Positions 1-11,397 are shown, counted from the first letter of the stretch. The stretch: DNA of 64,000 nucleotides from an uncultured Dehalococcoidia bacterium (GCA_958295515.1 CATQGW010000001.1:1222564-1286563); one strand, 5' to 3'. The notes: generated by a model from the letters alone, not told the origin. Made by a program: numbers and translations.

Positions 1-1
1 G

Positions 2-229
2 ATCTCCGGCACTGTGAGCAAGACCACGACGGCGCTGATCGCCGGCGAGGCAGCGGGCAGCAAGCTGCGCAAAGCGCAGGAGTTGGACCGTCCGATCCGC
101 GACGAGTCCTGGCTGCTTTCGGCATTGCAAGAGCCGTCGGCCGCGGCGGCGGAATTCATCAAAGCGGAGCCGGAAGCAGCGGAACCGGAAGCGGAGTCCC
201 AGCAAGCGGTGCTGCCGCAGGAAGACTGA
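2..229 (+). CDS. ligA: NAD-dependent DNA ligase LigA, C-terminal end (partial)
   Basis: Only the last 75 residues are in the window; the frame is open at the left edge. The visible start matches the end of the BRCT domain that closes bacterial LigA: the run GTVSKTTTALIAGEAAGSK, then KAQEL and a DE-x-LL ending. LigA seals nicks during replication and repair using NAD+. After the BRCT domain there is a tail of about 30 residues rich in Ala, Glu and Pro (repeated AEPEA), which is not part of the usual domain. The adenylation, OB and helix-hairpin-helix domains cannot be checked here. The next gene is convergent, with its stop 15 bases downstream. Confidence 0.85.
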   Translation: MSGTVSKTTTALIAGEAAGSKLRKAQELDRPIRDESWLLSALQEPSAAAAEFIKAEPEAAEPEAESQQAVLPQED

Positions 230-243
230 GCGCCGCAGCTTGG

Positions 244-1191
244 CTACGCGGCTTCAGCCGACTCCGCCTCCAGCTGCAGCGCCGCCTCCATCGCCGCAAT
301 CGCCACCGTCACCTGCTCCGCCTCCGGCTCCCGAGTCGTCAGCGCCTGCAGCCACAAATTCGGCGCGAACAGCGTCGCCACGATTCGATGATGCCGATAC
401 AGCCCGCCGAAGCGAATCACTTCATACGCGGCCACCGCGATCACAGGCGCGAGCACAACGCGGCTGGTCAGATGCCACCAGAGCGGCGGATTGCCCAGCG
501 CGGTGAAGATCACGACCGCCAGGACCGCGGCGACCAGCAGGAACGATGTGCCGCAGCGCGGATGCGCGCGGCTGTAGCGCGCCACCCGCTCCGGCGTCAG
601 CGCGTCCCCCGCTTCCCAGGCCGCAATCGTCTTGTGCTCCGCGCCGTGAAACTGAAACACCCGCCGCACATCGGGCAGCCTGCCGATCAGCCACATATAG
701 CCGAGCAGCATCAGCACCCGCAGCAGGCCCTCGATAATCACCGCCAGAATCGGCGGCGCGGATGTGTTCTCGATCCAGCGAGTAGCGAAGACCGGACTGA
801 GCAGGAAGACGCCGACGCCGAAGCTCAACGCGATCAGCATCGTCACGATGTCCAGCGCGCGAATTCCGTCCAGATCGTCCTGCTCATCCTGTTCATCGCG
901 CCCGTCTGCTTGCAGCGCCACCCGCTGCGCGAAGGTCAGCGCCCAGAAGCCCAGATACAGCGTTTCGGCCAGCGTCAGCGCGCCGCGCAGCAGCGGGATG
1001 CGCCGGAACCTGCCCGCGTAGGTCGCGCCCAAACGCCGCGAGCGCTGCGTCAGCGAACCATCCGAGCGGCGGCAGACCACGACCACGTGCCGCGGTCCGC
1101 GAATCATCACACCTTCGGTGACGGCTTGCCCGCCGTAGCCCACCGCGCCGGAACGAATCGGCTGCTGGCGTCTCAGCGGAGGTTCGGACAT
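244..1191 (-). CDS. DUF1385 / YqhQ family membrane protein
   Basis: A 315-residue protein of the DUF1385 (YqhQ-like) family, whose biochemical role is not settled. Family signatures visible are GGQAVTEGVMIRGP near the N-terminus, FHGAEHKTI in the middle and HPRCGTSFL after it. The His, Glu and Cys residues of these motifs have suggested a metal-dependent activity, but I do not assign one. There are about four hydrophobic segments: around residues 115-135, 150-170, 215-235 and 240-260. It is the last gene of a leftward run ftsH-rplU-rpmA-rpmE-DUF1385 and begins 31 bases after rpmE. Association with rpmE is common for this family. The C-terminus has an acidic, Ala-rich tail. Confidence 0.85.
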   Translation of the reverse strand: MSEPPLRRQQPIRSGAVGYGGQAVTEGVMIRGPRHVVVVCRRSDGSLTQRSRRLGATYAGRFRRIPLLRGALTLAETLYLGFWALTFAQRVALQADGRDEQDEQDDLDGIRALDIVTMLIALSFGVGVFLLSPVFATRWIENTSAPPILAVIIEGLLRVLMLLGYMWLIGRLPDVRRVFQFHGAEHKTIAAWEAGDALTPERVARYSRAHPRCGTSFLLVAAVLAVVIFTALGNPPLWWHLTSRVVLAPVIAVAAYEVIRFGGLYRHHRIVATLFAPNLWLQALTTREPEAEQVTVAIAAMEAALQLEAESAEAA

Positions 1192-1222
1192 GCGCGGCGT
1201 AAAGCGTCAGTCGGCGGCGCGG

Positions 1223-1435
1223 CTACTCAATCTCGGCGCTGATCCCGTAGCGCCGGCGGAAGCGTTCGACCCGCCCCGCGGTGTCCACGATCCGCTGCTC
1301 GCCGGTGTAGAACGGGTGGCAGGTGCTGCATACCTCAATGCGGATTTCCGCCTTGGTCGAGCGCGTCTCCCAGCTCTCGCCGCAGCCGCAGCGCACCGTC
1401 GCCATCTGGTACTCGGGGTGAATTTCGGACCTCAT
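1223..1435 (-). CDS. rpmE: 50S ribosomal protein L31 (zinc-binding form)
   Basis: A 70-residue L31 with the opening MRSEIHPEY typical of the family. Cys16, Cys18, Cys36 and Cys39 are present, so this is the zinc-containing (C+) type. L31 bridges the large and small subunits, and C+ copies can act as a zinc reserve. The start is fixed by an ATGA overlap with the stop of rpmA and by the conserved IHP motif, which would be lost from the internal Met11. It is co-transcribed with rplU and rpmA. Confidence 0.96.
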   Translation of the reverse strand: MRSEIHPEYQMATVRCGCGESWETRSTKAEIRIEVCSTCHPFYTGEQRIVDTAGRVERFRRRYGISAEIE

Positions 1436-1713
1436 GAGCCATCCTCACCGGCAGCCTCGACCGGAATCACGCTGACCTGCTTGCGCCGTCCGCGCGCGTA
1501 GGGCGAAAACTTGATCGTGCCTTCGGCCAGCGCGAACAGCGTGTGATCGCGCCCCACGCCGACATGCTGGCCGGGGTGAATGCGCGTGCCGCGCTGCCGC
1601 ACGATGATCCCGCCGGTGCGCACGAACTGTCCGTCGAACAGCTTTACGCCCAAGCGCTTCGCGTTGCTGTCGCGCCCGTTGCGCGAGGAGCCTACGCCCT
1701 TCTTGTGCGCCAT
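1432..1713 (-). CDS. rpmA: 50S ribosomal protein L27
   Basis: A 93-residue L27 beginning [16 protein letters not shown], with the glycine-rich core [11 protein letters not shown]27 sits at the peptidyl-transferase centre and its N-terminal tail reaches towards the tRNA ends. There is no N-terminal extension needing protease removal of the Firmicutes kind. It begins 3 bases after rplU ends and overlaps rpmE by ATGA, so the three ribosomal genes form a tight unit. The C-terminus (about 15 residues) is variable in the family. Confidence 0.97.
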   Translation of the reverse strand: MAHKKGVGSSRNGRDSNAKRLGVKLFDGQFVRTGGIIVRQRGTRIHPGQHVGVGRDHTLFALAEGTIKFSPYARGRRKQVSVIPVEAAGEDGS

Positions 1714-1716
1714 TGC

Positions 1717-2154
1717 TTACTCCTCCTCGTCCGCCGCGCTCTCGCCCGCGTCTTCAACGACTTCGGGCTCCGGCTCGGGCTCGGACACCGCAGCGGGGGC
1801 AGGACGCTCATACGTCCATGACTGGTCGCCCAGCGCGATCTCCGAGATGCGCAGGTGCGTCTGATGCTGGCGATGCCCGCGCAGGCGGCGGTAGCGCGTC
1901 TTGCTCTTGTACTTGAAGACGGAAATTTTGCGCCCGCGCCGCTGGTCGGCGATTTCGGCCTTGACCGAAGCCCCGTCCAGCGTCGGCGCGCCCACCGCCA
2001 CCGCCCCGTCGTCGCCGCGCACCAGCAGCACATCCTCGAACGCCACCTCGTCGCCGCGCTCGCCGTCCAGCCGCTCCACCACCAGCCGCTGGCCGGGCGT
2101 CACTCGATACTGCTTGCCGCCGGTGCGAATCACGGCGTAGACATCGCTGCTCAT
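1717..2154 (-). CDS. rplU: 50S ribosomal protein L21 with acidic tail
   Basis: L21 is recognised from YAVIRTGGKQYRV at the start and the basic KSKTRYRRLRGHRQ stretch near residue 85-100 that binds 23S rRNA. The core ends at about residue 112. A further ~33 residues rich in Pro, Glu and Asp follow (AVSEPEPEPEVVEDAG...), making the protein longer (145) than the usual ~103. Acidic tails on ribosomal proteins occur in some phyla; its role here is unknown. A sigma-70-like promoter is visible just upstream. Confidence 0.95.
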   Translation of the reverse strand: MSSDVYAVIRTGGKQYRVTPGQRLVVERLDGERGDEVAFEDVLLVRGDDGAVAVGAPTLDGASVKAEIADQRRGRKISVFKYKSKTRYRRLRGHRQHQTHLRISEIALGDQSWTYERPAPAAVSEPEPEPEVVEDAGESAADEEE

Positions 2155-2200
2155 CGTTGCGTTCCCTGTGGCCTGTGCGGACTCTGTCTGCGTCTCTCTC

Positions 2201-2228
2201 AGCGTAGACCGCGCAGATGCAAGGTCAA
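2201..2228 (-). promoter_or_regulatory. Promoter of the rplU-rpmA-rpmE operon
   Basis: Reading leftwards: TTGACC (2228-2223), a 16-base spacer, and TACGCT (2206-2201), a good -35/-10 pair about 45 bases before the rplU start. It lies between the end of ftsH and rplU, so the ribosomal genes can be expressed independently of ftsH. Confidence 0.55.
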
Positions 2229-2251
2229 GCCGCCGAGCGTGCAGCCCCTCG

Positions 2252-4279
<2,028 letters not shown>

Positions 4280-4423
4280 ATCCAGCGCCTCCCGCCGCCG
4301 CACACGCCTCCCCGGCGCGCCGGCCAAGTCACTGCGAGCATACCGCAGCCGCCCCGCCCCTGCCGCCCCGCCTCACATCCCCTTCACGAACCCCATACCC
4401 CCGCGTTACTCCCCTCTCCCCGC

Positions 4424-4452
4424 GCGACAGCGGCGCCACACCTTTCTACCCT
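4424..4452 (+). promoter_or_regulatory. Promoter of rnhB, probably giving a leaderless transcript
   Basis: GCGACA (4424-4429), a 17-base spacer and TACCCT (4447-4452). The ATG of rnhB follows after exactly six bases, so transcription would start at or next to the start codon. No ribosome binding site is visible. The same six-base spacing is seen at polA and the uracil-DNA glycosylase gene. Confidence 0.45.
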
Positions 4453-4458
4453 GCTCCG

Positions 4459-5115
4459 ATGATCACCAAACCCACCCGCCGCCGCGAACTCCGCCACTGG
4501 CGCGAGGGCGCAGCCGTCGTCGCCGGCGCCGACGAAGTCGGGCGCGGTCCCTGGGCCGGACCGCTCGTCGTCGGGGCCGTCGTCCTCCCGCCCAACCAGC
4601 GCCCAGCCTGGCTGCCGCTGCTGCGCGACAGCAAAGCGCTCAGCCCCCGCGCCCGCCGCGAGCTCGCGCCGCAAATCCACGCAGGCGCGCAGGACTCCGC
4701 GCTCGGCTGGGTAAATGCCGCCGAGCTCGACGAACTCGGACTCGCCGCCGCCCTGCGCCTCGCCTACCGGCGCGCCCTGCACGGACTCAGCAGCCCGCCC
4801 GATATCGTGCTGGCCGACGGTACGGACCGGCTCGGCCTGCCCTGGCCGACCGAGATGGTCGTGCGCGGCGATGCGCGGGTCGCCTCGATCGCCGCCGCCT
4901 CAATCATTGCGAAGGTCGCCCGTGACGACTACATGGCGGCGCTGGACGCGCGCTTTCCTCAGTTCGGCTTCGCGCGCCATCGCGGCTACGGCACGCCCGA
5001 ACACCGCGCCGCCCTCGCCGCCCACCCGCCCTGCCCCGAACACCGCCGCTGCTTCCGACCCGTCGCGCAGTCCGTCTGGTTCGCGCCGCAAGCAGGCGCT
5101 GGGCAGAGCCGCTGA
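4459..5115 (+). CDS. rnhB: Ribonuclease HII
   Basis: RNase HII cuts the RNA strand of RNA/DNA hybrids and starts removal of single ribonucleotides from DNA. The 218-residue protein has the family motif GADEVGRGPWAGPL (first two acidic catalytic residues), the DSKAL motif, the LADG motif with the third acid, and ASIIAKVARDDYM near residue 145-157. It starts a rightward operon; yraN begins within its last codons. The rnhB-yraN pair is common in bacteria. Confidence 0.95.
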   Translation: MITKPTRRRELRHWREGAAVVAGADEVGRGPWAGPLVVGAVVLPPNQRPAWLPLLRDSKALSPRARRELAPQIHAGAQDSALGWVNAAELDELGLAAALRLAYRRALHGLSSPPDIVLADGTDRLGLPWPTEMVVRGDARVASIAAASIIAKVARDDYMAALDARFPQFGFARHRGYGTPEHRAALAAHPPCPEHRRCFRPVAQSVWFAPQAGAGQSR

Positions 5116-5452
5116 AGCGCTCGCCGCCCAATGGCTGCGCGCCCGCGGCTACCAGATCCTCGAACGTAACTACCGCCGACCCTGGGGCGAAGCCGACATC
5201 ATCGCCCGCGACCCGCACGGCGTCACCGTGATCGTCGAGGTGCGCAGCCGCCGCGACCCGCACTACCCGCTCGAACTGCTCGAATCGGTCGGACCGCGCA
5301 AACAGCATCAGCTGCGCCGCCTCGCCCACGGCCTGCTCGCCGAGCGCGAGCGGCAGATTGAGATCCGCATCGACGTGATCGCCGTCTCGACCGGCCCCGA
5401 CGGACGCCTGCGCGTCGTCTCCCACATCCCCAACGCCGTCGCGGACCGCTGA
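5099..5452 (+). CDS. YraN / UPF0102 family nuclease-fold protein
   Basis: The frame encodes a clear UPF0102 protein: LGRAAEALAAQWLRARGY at the start, then ILERNYR, GEADIIARD and VIVEVRSRR, the PD-(D/E)xK-like core (the Lys of the usual EVK is Arg, which also occurs in homologues). No ATG, GTG or TTG exists in this frame for more than 100 bases before the conserved domain. The best placed candidate is CTG at 5099, inside the end of rnhB, giving 117 residues; the start is uncertain. Tight coupling to rnhB, whose stop is at 5113-5115, may provide the ribosomes. Role unknown, suspected in DNA repair or recombination. Confidence 0.8.
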   Translation: MGRAAEALAAQWLRARGYQILERNYRRPWGEADIIARDPHGVTVIVEVRSRRDPHYPLELLESVGPRKQHQLRRLAHGLLAERERQIEIRIDVIAVSTGPDGRLRVVSHIPNAVADR

Positions 5453-5484
5453 TCCGAGCACCCCGCGCCTATCCTGTCGCCACC

Positions 5485-5754
5485 ATGCCGATCTACGAAT
5501 ACCACTGTCCGGCCTGCCGCCGCGCCGTCGAAGTCTTCCAGCGCCGCGCCCGCTCCGAGGGCGATGCGCCGCCGCCCTGTCCCGAGTGCGGCGGCGGCGA
5601 TCTCCAGCCCCGCTTTTCGCGCTTTTCCGCTCGCTCCGAGCTCTCGTTCCCCGGCTTCGACACGATGGACGATGTCGACGAGAACGACCCCGAGTCGGTC
5701 GCCGCCTGGCGCAAATCCGCCGGCGCGCCCGAAGAGCTGCCCGCCGACCTGTAG
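5485..5754 (+). CDS. FmdB-family zinc-ribbon protein (copy 1)
   Basis: An 89-residue protein that begins MPIYEYHCPACRRAVEVFQ, the hallmark of the FmdB regulatory-domain family. Cys8, Cys11, Cys32 and Cys35 form a likely zinc ribbon. The C-terminal half is acidic. The family is small and its role is mostly unknown; the name comes from a proposed regulator of formamidase/amidase genes. A TATCCT hexamer lies nine bases before the ATG. A second FmdB gene follows 18 bases after the stop, so this is a tandem paralogue pair. Confidence 0.88.
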   Translation: MPIYEYHCPACRRAVEVFQRRARSEGDAPPPCPECGGGDLQPRFSRFSARSELSFPGFDTMDDVDENDPESVAAWRKSAGAPEELPADL

Positions 5755-5772
5755 GCTGAGCGCGAGGTCCCG

Positions 5773-6117
5773 ATGCCGATCTACGAGTACCGCTGCCCCA
5801 GCTGCCGCGCCATCAACGAGGCCTTTCACCGCTCGCTGGAGCACGCCAAAGCGCCCGCCTGCGAGCAATGCGGCTCCGACGGCCTGCGTCGCGTCGTCTC
5901 CCGCTTCGCCACCCCCAAGACCGAGTCTCAGGTGCTCGAGCAATACGGCTCGCCCGGCCCCGGCGCAGGCCCCGACGCCTACCGCGACCCGCGCCAGATC
6001 GGCCGCTGGGCGGAGCAGCGCTTCGAAGAGATGGGCGTCGAAATGCCCGCCGAAGCCAAGCAAATGATCGACGCCGCCCGCGACGGCGACCTCCCCGCCC
6101 CCGTCAAAGACCTCTAG
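5773..6117 (+). CDS. FmdB-family zinc-ribbon protein (copy 2)
   Basis: A 114-residue FmdB-type protein (MPIYEYRCPSCRAINEAF), with Cys8, Cys11, Cys30 and Cys33 as the ribbon. The C-terminal half (RFEEMGVEMPAEAKQMIDAA) differs from copy 1 and resembles the tails of longer FmdB proteins. Its last ~105 bases belong to a 190-base segment repeated at 6968-7157. Its stop codon lies inside the left arm of a 10-base inverted repeat that overlaps the promoter of the next gene. Confidence 0.88.
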   Translation: MPIYEYRCPSCRAINEAFHRSLEHAKAPACEQCGSDGLRRVVSRFATPKTESQVLEQYGSPGPGAGPDAYRDPRQIGRWAEQRFEEMGVEMPAEAKQMIDAARDGDLPAPVKDL

Positions 6118-6202
6118 CGCTGGCTACACTCGGCGCTAGAGGAGCCCCACCATGGCCACGCCCACACGCAAACCCCGCGGCCTGCCGCTCGACGCCTTCT
6201 TG
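6013..6202 (+). repeat. Direct repeat, copy 1 (190 bp, partner at 6968-7157)
   Basis: This segment covers the 3' end of the second FmdB gene, the palindrome and promoter, and the first 17 codons of the DUF5678-like gene. It recurs 955 bases downstream with six mismatches in 190 bases by hand alignment. The duplication carries regulatory DNA together with gene ends on both sides. Confidence 0.95.
6111..6142 (+). promoter_or_regulatory. Inverted repeat with -10 box in its spacer, before the DUF5678-like gene
   Basis: CCTCTAGCGC (6111-6120) and its exact reverse complement GCGCTAGAGG (6133-6142) are separated by 12 bases that contain TACACT (6125-6130), a plausible -10. The right arm also carries the AGAGGAG ribosome binding site of the gene starting at 6152. 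This could be an operator over the promoter, or in read-through RNA a hairpin hiding the ribosome site and acting on the FmdB stop. It is kept unchanged in the duplicated copy at 7066-7097. Confidence 0.55.
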
Positions 6203-6460
6203 CACGACGGCCCGGTCGATCACGCGGACCGCGAGTGGCTCTTCCGCCAGGGCGCGCGCAACCGCGAATATTTCTGGGAGCGGCGCGACGAACTCATCCG
6301 CGACCACCGGGGCAAGTGGGTAACGGTCTACGGCGATTGCCAGCTTGTCATCGGAGCTGACCGCGCCGAAATGCGCCGCAACATCCCGCTGGACGACCTC
6401 CGCGTCGCCTACACCGAACTGCTCGACGACCTGGTTGAGTGCCCAAGCATCTTCAGCTGA
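6152..6460 (+). CDS. Small DUF5678-like protein, partner of the aspartic protease
   Basis: A 102-residue protein. The central part (NREYFWERRDELIRDHRGKW followed by VTVYGDCQLVIG) resembles DUF5678, short proteins with a Y/W-E-L-x-x-x-x-G-x-W-V-A-V pattern and unknown function, often encoded just before a retroviral-type aspartic protease. Here the protease gene starts in a TGATG overlap with this stop codon, so the two are translationally coupled. A decayed paralogue lies at 7107-7418. No catalytic motif is visible. A role as binding partner or antitoxin-like regulator of the protease is only an inference from layout. Confidence 0.7.
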   Translation: MATPTRKPRGLPLDAFLHDGPVDHADREWLFRQGARNREYFWERRDELIRDHRGKWVTVYGDCQLVIGADRAEMRRNIPLDDLRVAYTELLDDLVECPSIFS

Positions 6461-6969
6461 TGCCCGACGTCCGCGTTCCCGTCTGGGTTGAGCCGCCGCG
6501 CCGCCGATATCAGCCGCTACAGATGGAATCGTTCGGCCGCGTATTCGCCGATGCACTCGTCGCCGTTGGCTCGCGTGAGTGGTTCACACGCTTCCTAATC
6601 GACACTGGCGCGGACTTCACAATCCTCAGCGCGGGCGACGCCGAAGACCTCCTTGTCGACGACTACCTGGCAATTGATTTCGAGCACGATCCGTTTCGCG
6701 TCGTCGTGGGCGGGATCGGCGGCCTCATGCGCTGCGTCGCGCGAGAAGCCGACCTTGCATTCCGCACGGAAGGCGGCGACGCGATCGATATTCGCACGCC
6801 CATTCTCGTCGCGGAGCGCGTCTACCTGCCCGATGGCAGACGACAAGCGGCGCCCCCCAGCCTGCTCGGACGCGACATCCTCGGGCGCGGCGCCCTCACG
6901 CTGGCGTGGCGATTGCCTGCTGAGCTCGAGCTGAGCAACCTCCCGCCCACCCCCTCGGCGCTGCGCTGA
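6460..6969 (+). CDS. Retropepsin-like (clan AA) aspartic protease
   Basis: A 169-residue protein from the ATG that overlaps the preceding stop as TGATG; a GTG 21 bases further upstream is a less likely start. FLIDTGADFTILS contains the catalytic D-T-G triad (Asp48) with the flanking hydrophobic residues of retropepsins. SLLGRDILGRG further on matches the second conserved G-R-D/N-I-L motif of clan AA single-domain proteases, which work as homodimers. No signal peptide or membrane segment is visible, so it should act in the cytoplasm. Its substrate is unknown; the upstream DUF5678-like protein is the obvious candidate partner. Confidence 0.75.
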   Translation: MPDVRVPVWVEPPRRRYQPLQMESFGRVFADALVAVGSREWFTRFLIDTGADFTILSAGDAEDLLVDDYLAIDFEHDPFRVVVGGIGGLMRCVAREADLAFRTEGGDAIDIRTPILVAERVYLPDGRRQAAPPSLLGRDILGRGALTLAWRLPAELELSNLPPTPSALR

Positions 6970-7157
6970 GCAGCGCTTCGAAGAGATGGGCGTAGAAATG
7001 CCCGCCGAAGCCAAGCAAATGATCGACGCCGCCCGCGACGGCGACCTCCCCGCCCCCGTCAAGGACCTCTAGCGCTGGCTACACTCAGCGCTAGAGGAGC
7101 CCCACCATAGCCACGCCCACGCGCAAACCCCGCGGCCTGCCGCTCGATGCCTTCTTG
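6968..7157 (+). repeat. Direct repeat, copy 2 (190 bp, partner at 6013-6202)
   Basis: About 97% identical to 6013-6202 (six differences by hand). It starts at the end of the protease gene and leads into the decayed second DUF5678-like gene. One of the six changes destroys the start codon: ATG at 6152 corresponds to ATA at 7107. The palindrome and TACACT box are intact. Confidence 0.95.
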
Positions 7158-7418
7158 CCGACCGAGTCGTTCGACGAGGCCGATGCCAACGAGATCCACG
7201 AGCGGCGCTCCCGCAATCGGGAGTACCTCTTCAGCCGCTGGGACGAGCTGCTGCGCCTGCATCCCGGGCAGTGGGCGGCTGTCTACTGCGGCGACCAGCT
7301 TCTGATTGGCGACGACGCAATGGAGCTGCGCCGCCGCATACCATCCGACGATGAGCGGCGCGAAGCCTTTATCTGGCAACTCGGCGATCCGCCCGGTGTC
7401 GTGAGCATCCCCGGGTGA
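7107..7418 (+). pseudogene. Second DUF5678-like gene with lost ATG (ATA)
   Basis: The frame from 7107 encodes 103 residues that start like the intact copy (ATPTRKPRGLPLDAFL) and then diverge, keeping NREYLFSRWDELLRLHPGQW and a matching second half. Its first codon is ATA where the intact copy has ATG. Translation could still start weakly at ATA or at TTG 7155, giving 87 residues without the conserved N-terminus and without a ribosome site. The body is free of stops, so the loss may be recent or the protein may be made at a low level. Confidence 0.65.
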
Positions 7419-7472
7419 CGCCAAGCGCAGTTCGCATTGCGGCGTGGGTCGCGCCGCCGCGCCTTACTCCGT
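7418..7472 (+). pseudogene. Remnant of a second protease gene
   Basis: After the stop of the second small gene, the sequence TGACG stands where the intact cassette has TGATG. The following frame reads TPSAVRIAAWVAPPR, comparable to MPDVRVPVWVEPPR at the start of the intact protease. The similarity ends at about 7472, near a palindromic repeat at 7491, so the rest of the gene is gone. Both start codons of this cassette copy have therefore been lost. Confidence 0.5.
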
Positions 7473-7490
7473 CATTTCTGCTTCCTCTTC

Positions 7491-7574
7491 CGTCATTCCC
7501 GCGAAAGCGGGAATCTCCCCGCTCGACCTCCCAAACCCCGCGATGAGATTCCCGCTCGGGGGCGGGAATGACGG
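7491..7574 (+). repeat. Palindromic intergenic repeat, copy A
   Basis: An 84-base element opening CGTCATTCCCGC and closing GCGGGAATGACGG. It contains two hairpins with ATTCCCGC/GCGGGAAT arms (loops GAAA and TCGGGG-like) joined by a spacer including GACCTCCCAAAC. Same orientation as copy E, opposite to copy H. Confidence 0.85.
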
Positions 7575-7809
7575 AAGTGGCGGCGGGAATGATGGAAACG
7601 GGAGCCAAGCGGGTTACGCCAAGGTCTCTACATATGCAGGCGGCTGGAAGCCGCCGAGGGGGTTGGGCGAACGCCCCCGATTGCCCGACTGATCATCGCT
7701 CGATACATTGCCTGCGGCTTGCGTAGCGGCTCAGGCCGCCGCGCCTGGAACCGTGTTCGGCGCAGAGCTGGGACGCTCTGCGGCTCGCCGCCCGATTGGG
7801 AGGATGCAG
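7575..7809. other. Gap before hppA; no gene seen
   Basis: This stretch holds a degenerate extra repeat arm (GCGGGAATGATGG near 7583-7595) and a 7-bp hairpin GGCGGCT/AGCCGCC (7639-7655). The frame upstream of hppA is open through part of it but shows no conserved protein. The hppA ribosome site lies at its end. Confidence 0.5.
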
Positions 7810-9879
<2,070 letters not shown>

Positions 9880-9919
9880 CCGCGCGAAGCCGCGCCGCGC
9901 CCTGAGCTGCGCCCACTTC

Positions 9920-10037
9920 CGTCATACCCGCGCCCACTTCCGTCATACCCGTGCTTGCCACGGGTATCCCGCCGTTCCCAGCACCAACATCGCTGCCCGC
10001 ACCGCGAGATTGCCGCGGCGGGGCGCGGCAATGACGG
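9920..10037 (+). repeat. Palindromic intergenic repeat, copy B (mixed arms)
   Basis: A 118-base element whose left hairpin has ATACCCGTG/CACGGGTAT arms and whose right hairpin has ATTGCCGCG/CGCGGCAAT arms; the outer ends are CGTCAT and ATGACGG. The joining segment resembles the reverse complement of that in copy F. Confidence 0.8.
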
Positions 10038-10128
10038 AGGGACTAGCGACAAATGCGCTCCCCGCACTTCGCCCACTACCCTCCTCCCATCGTTACAGAA
10101 CGATCAAGCCCCGAAAGGCCTGGCACTC

Positions 10129-11379
10129 ATGCGGAAGCACACGATGTTTGGGTTCATCGCCGGCGTTGGGGTCACCCTCGCCGCCGTCCTTGCCGTGATC
10201 GGCGCTGTCGCTTTGGCCGAATCCCGGTCGGACGAAGTCCGCGTGCAGGCGCGGCAGCTCGCCGATGGGCGGGTCGAGGTCGCTGTACAGCACCGCGCCG
10301 CGCCCGACGCCGACTGGAGCGAGCGCAGCGCGCCCGAACAGCGCTTCCTGCCCGCGAACGCGCCCGTTGGGCGCTGGCACTCCAGCAGCTCCGTCGCCGC
10401 CGACCCGATGGCCGACGCCGTGGTCGCCGAGCCTCAGTTCTTCTGCCTCGTCACCCACGCCCACCCCGATGACCCCTTCTGGCGCACCGCCGAACTCGCC
10501 GCCTCCGAGAGGCGCTGGCCGCGCGACCTGCCCGGCATCAATGTCCGCATGAAGGGCAGCCCGGATGTCGTCGAACAGTCGCAACTCATCCGCGAATGCG
10601 TCGCCGACGGCGCGATCGCCATCGGCGTCACCCTCGCCGACCCCGACGGCGTCGCCGAAGCGATCCGCGAAGCCGCCGACGCAGGCGTCTGGGTGGTCAC
10701 CTTCAACTCCGGCGACGAAGACTACATCCGCGTCGGCGCGAGTCGGCATGTCGGCGTCGACGAGGTACACGCCGGCGTGATCACCGCCGAACGAATCACC
10801 GCCGCCGGCGCCGAGGGCCCGGCTCTCTGCGTCATCCACGAGCGCCACAACGTCGGCCTCGAAGAGCGTTGCCGCGGCTTCGAGGACGCCTGGCCTGGCC
10901 GCGTCGAGCTGCTCCATGTTGAGGACACCGGCTTCACCGACCCGGCCGGCACCGCCGCGACCATCGCCGAACGGCTGCGCAGCGCCGACGAGCCCTTCGC
11001 CGCCGTGCTCACCCTCAACCACGCCATCGCCGCCGCCGCCATCGACGCCATTGACGCCGCCGAATCAGATGCCGTGCTCGCGACATTCGACTCCACGGCC
11101 GCAACCCTCCGCGCGATCATCGACGGCGAAATTCTCTTCGCGGTCGAAACGTCGCCATTCAGCCAGACCTGGCTCGCCCTCTCCGCAATGCGCCACCTCG
11201 TCGTCAGCGGCGCCGGCATCCTCGCCGACTGGGGCGGGGAGGACGCCGTCGCAGCCCTGGGCCACCACGCGATCCTGATCCAGCCCCGCCTCTACACGAT
11301 CGACAACGCGCAATCGATCTACGAGCTGCTCACACGCATCTACGCCGCCCGCGCCACCCAAACCGCGTCCGAGGAGTAG
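10129..11379 (+). CDS. Periplasmic binding protein (sugar-type) with N-terminal secreted domain
   Basis: A 416-residue exported or membrane-anchored protein. Residues 7-30 form a hydrophobic signal or anchor. Residues about 36-88 form a small domain (ARQLADGRVEV ... EQRFLP ... GRWHSSSS) that recurs in the proteins at 41448 and 42774. From residue ~103 it is a type 1 periplasmic-binding fold like ribose/simple-sugar binding proteins: FCLVTHAHPDDPFW, IAIGVTLADPDGV, GVWVVTFNSGD, GVDEVHAGVI and AVLTLNHAIAAAAIDAI. No ABC transporter genes are adjacent, so it may be a sensor or an orphan receptor. ATG 10129 is chosen for GAAAGG upstream and the signal directly after; TACCCT at 10077-10082 could be the -10. 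Confidence 0.8.
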   Translation: MRKHTMFGFIAGVGVTLAAVLAVIGAVALAESRSDEVRVQARQLADGRVEVAVQHRAAPDADWSERSAPEQRFLPANAPVGRWHSSSSVAADPMADAVVAEPQFFCLVTHAHPDDPFWRTAELAASERRWPRDLPGINVRMKGSPDVVEQSQLIRECVADGAIAIGVTLADPDGVAEAIREAADAGVWVVTFNSGDEDYIRVGASRHVGVDEVHAGVITAERITAAGAEGPALCVIHERHNVGLEERCRGFEDAWPGRVELLHVEDTGFTDPAGTAATIAERLRSADEPFAAVLTLNHAIAAAAIDAIDAAESDAVLATFDSTAATLRAIIDGEILFAVETSPFSQTWLALSAMRHLVVSGAGILADWGGEDAVAALGHHAILIQPRLYTIDNAQSIYELLTRIYAARATQTASEE

Positions 11380-11397
11380 CCGCAGCAGCAGCACCTC

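Noticed and set aside
7444..7692. Short frames reading VIPAKAGIS or GDSRFRGNDG across the palindromic repeats
   Set aside because: These peptides are chance translations of the repeat; they recur only where the repeat occurs.
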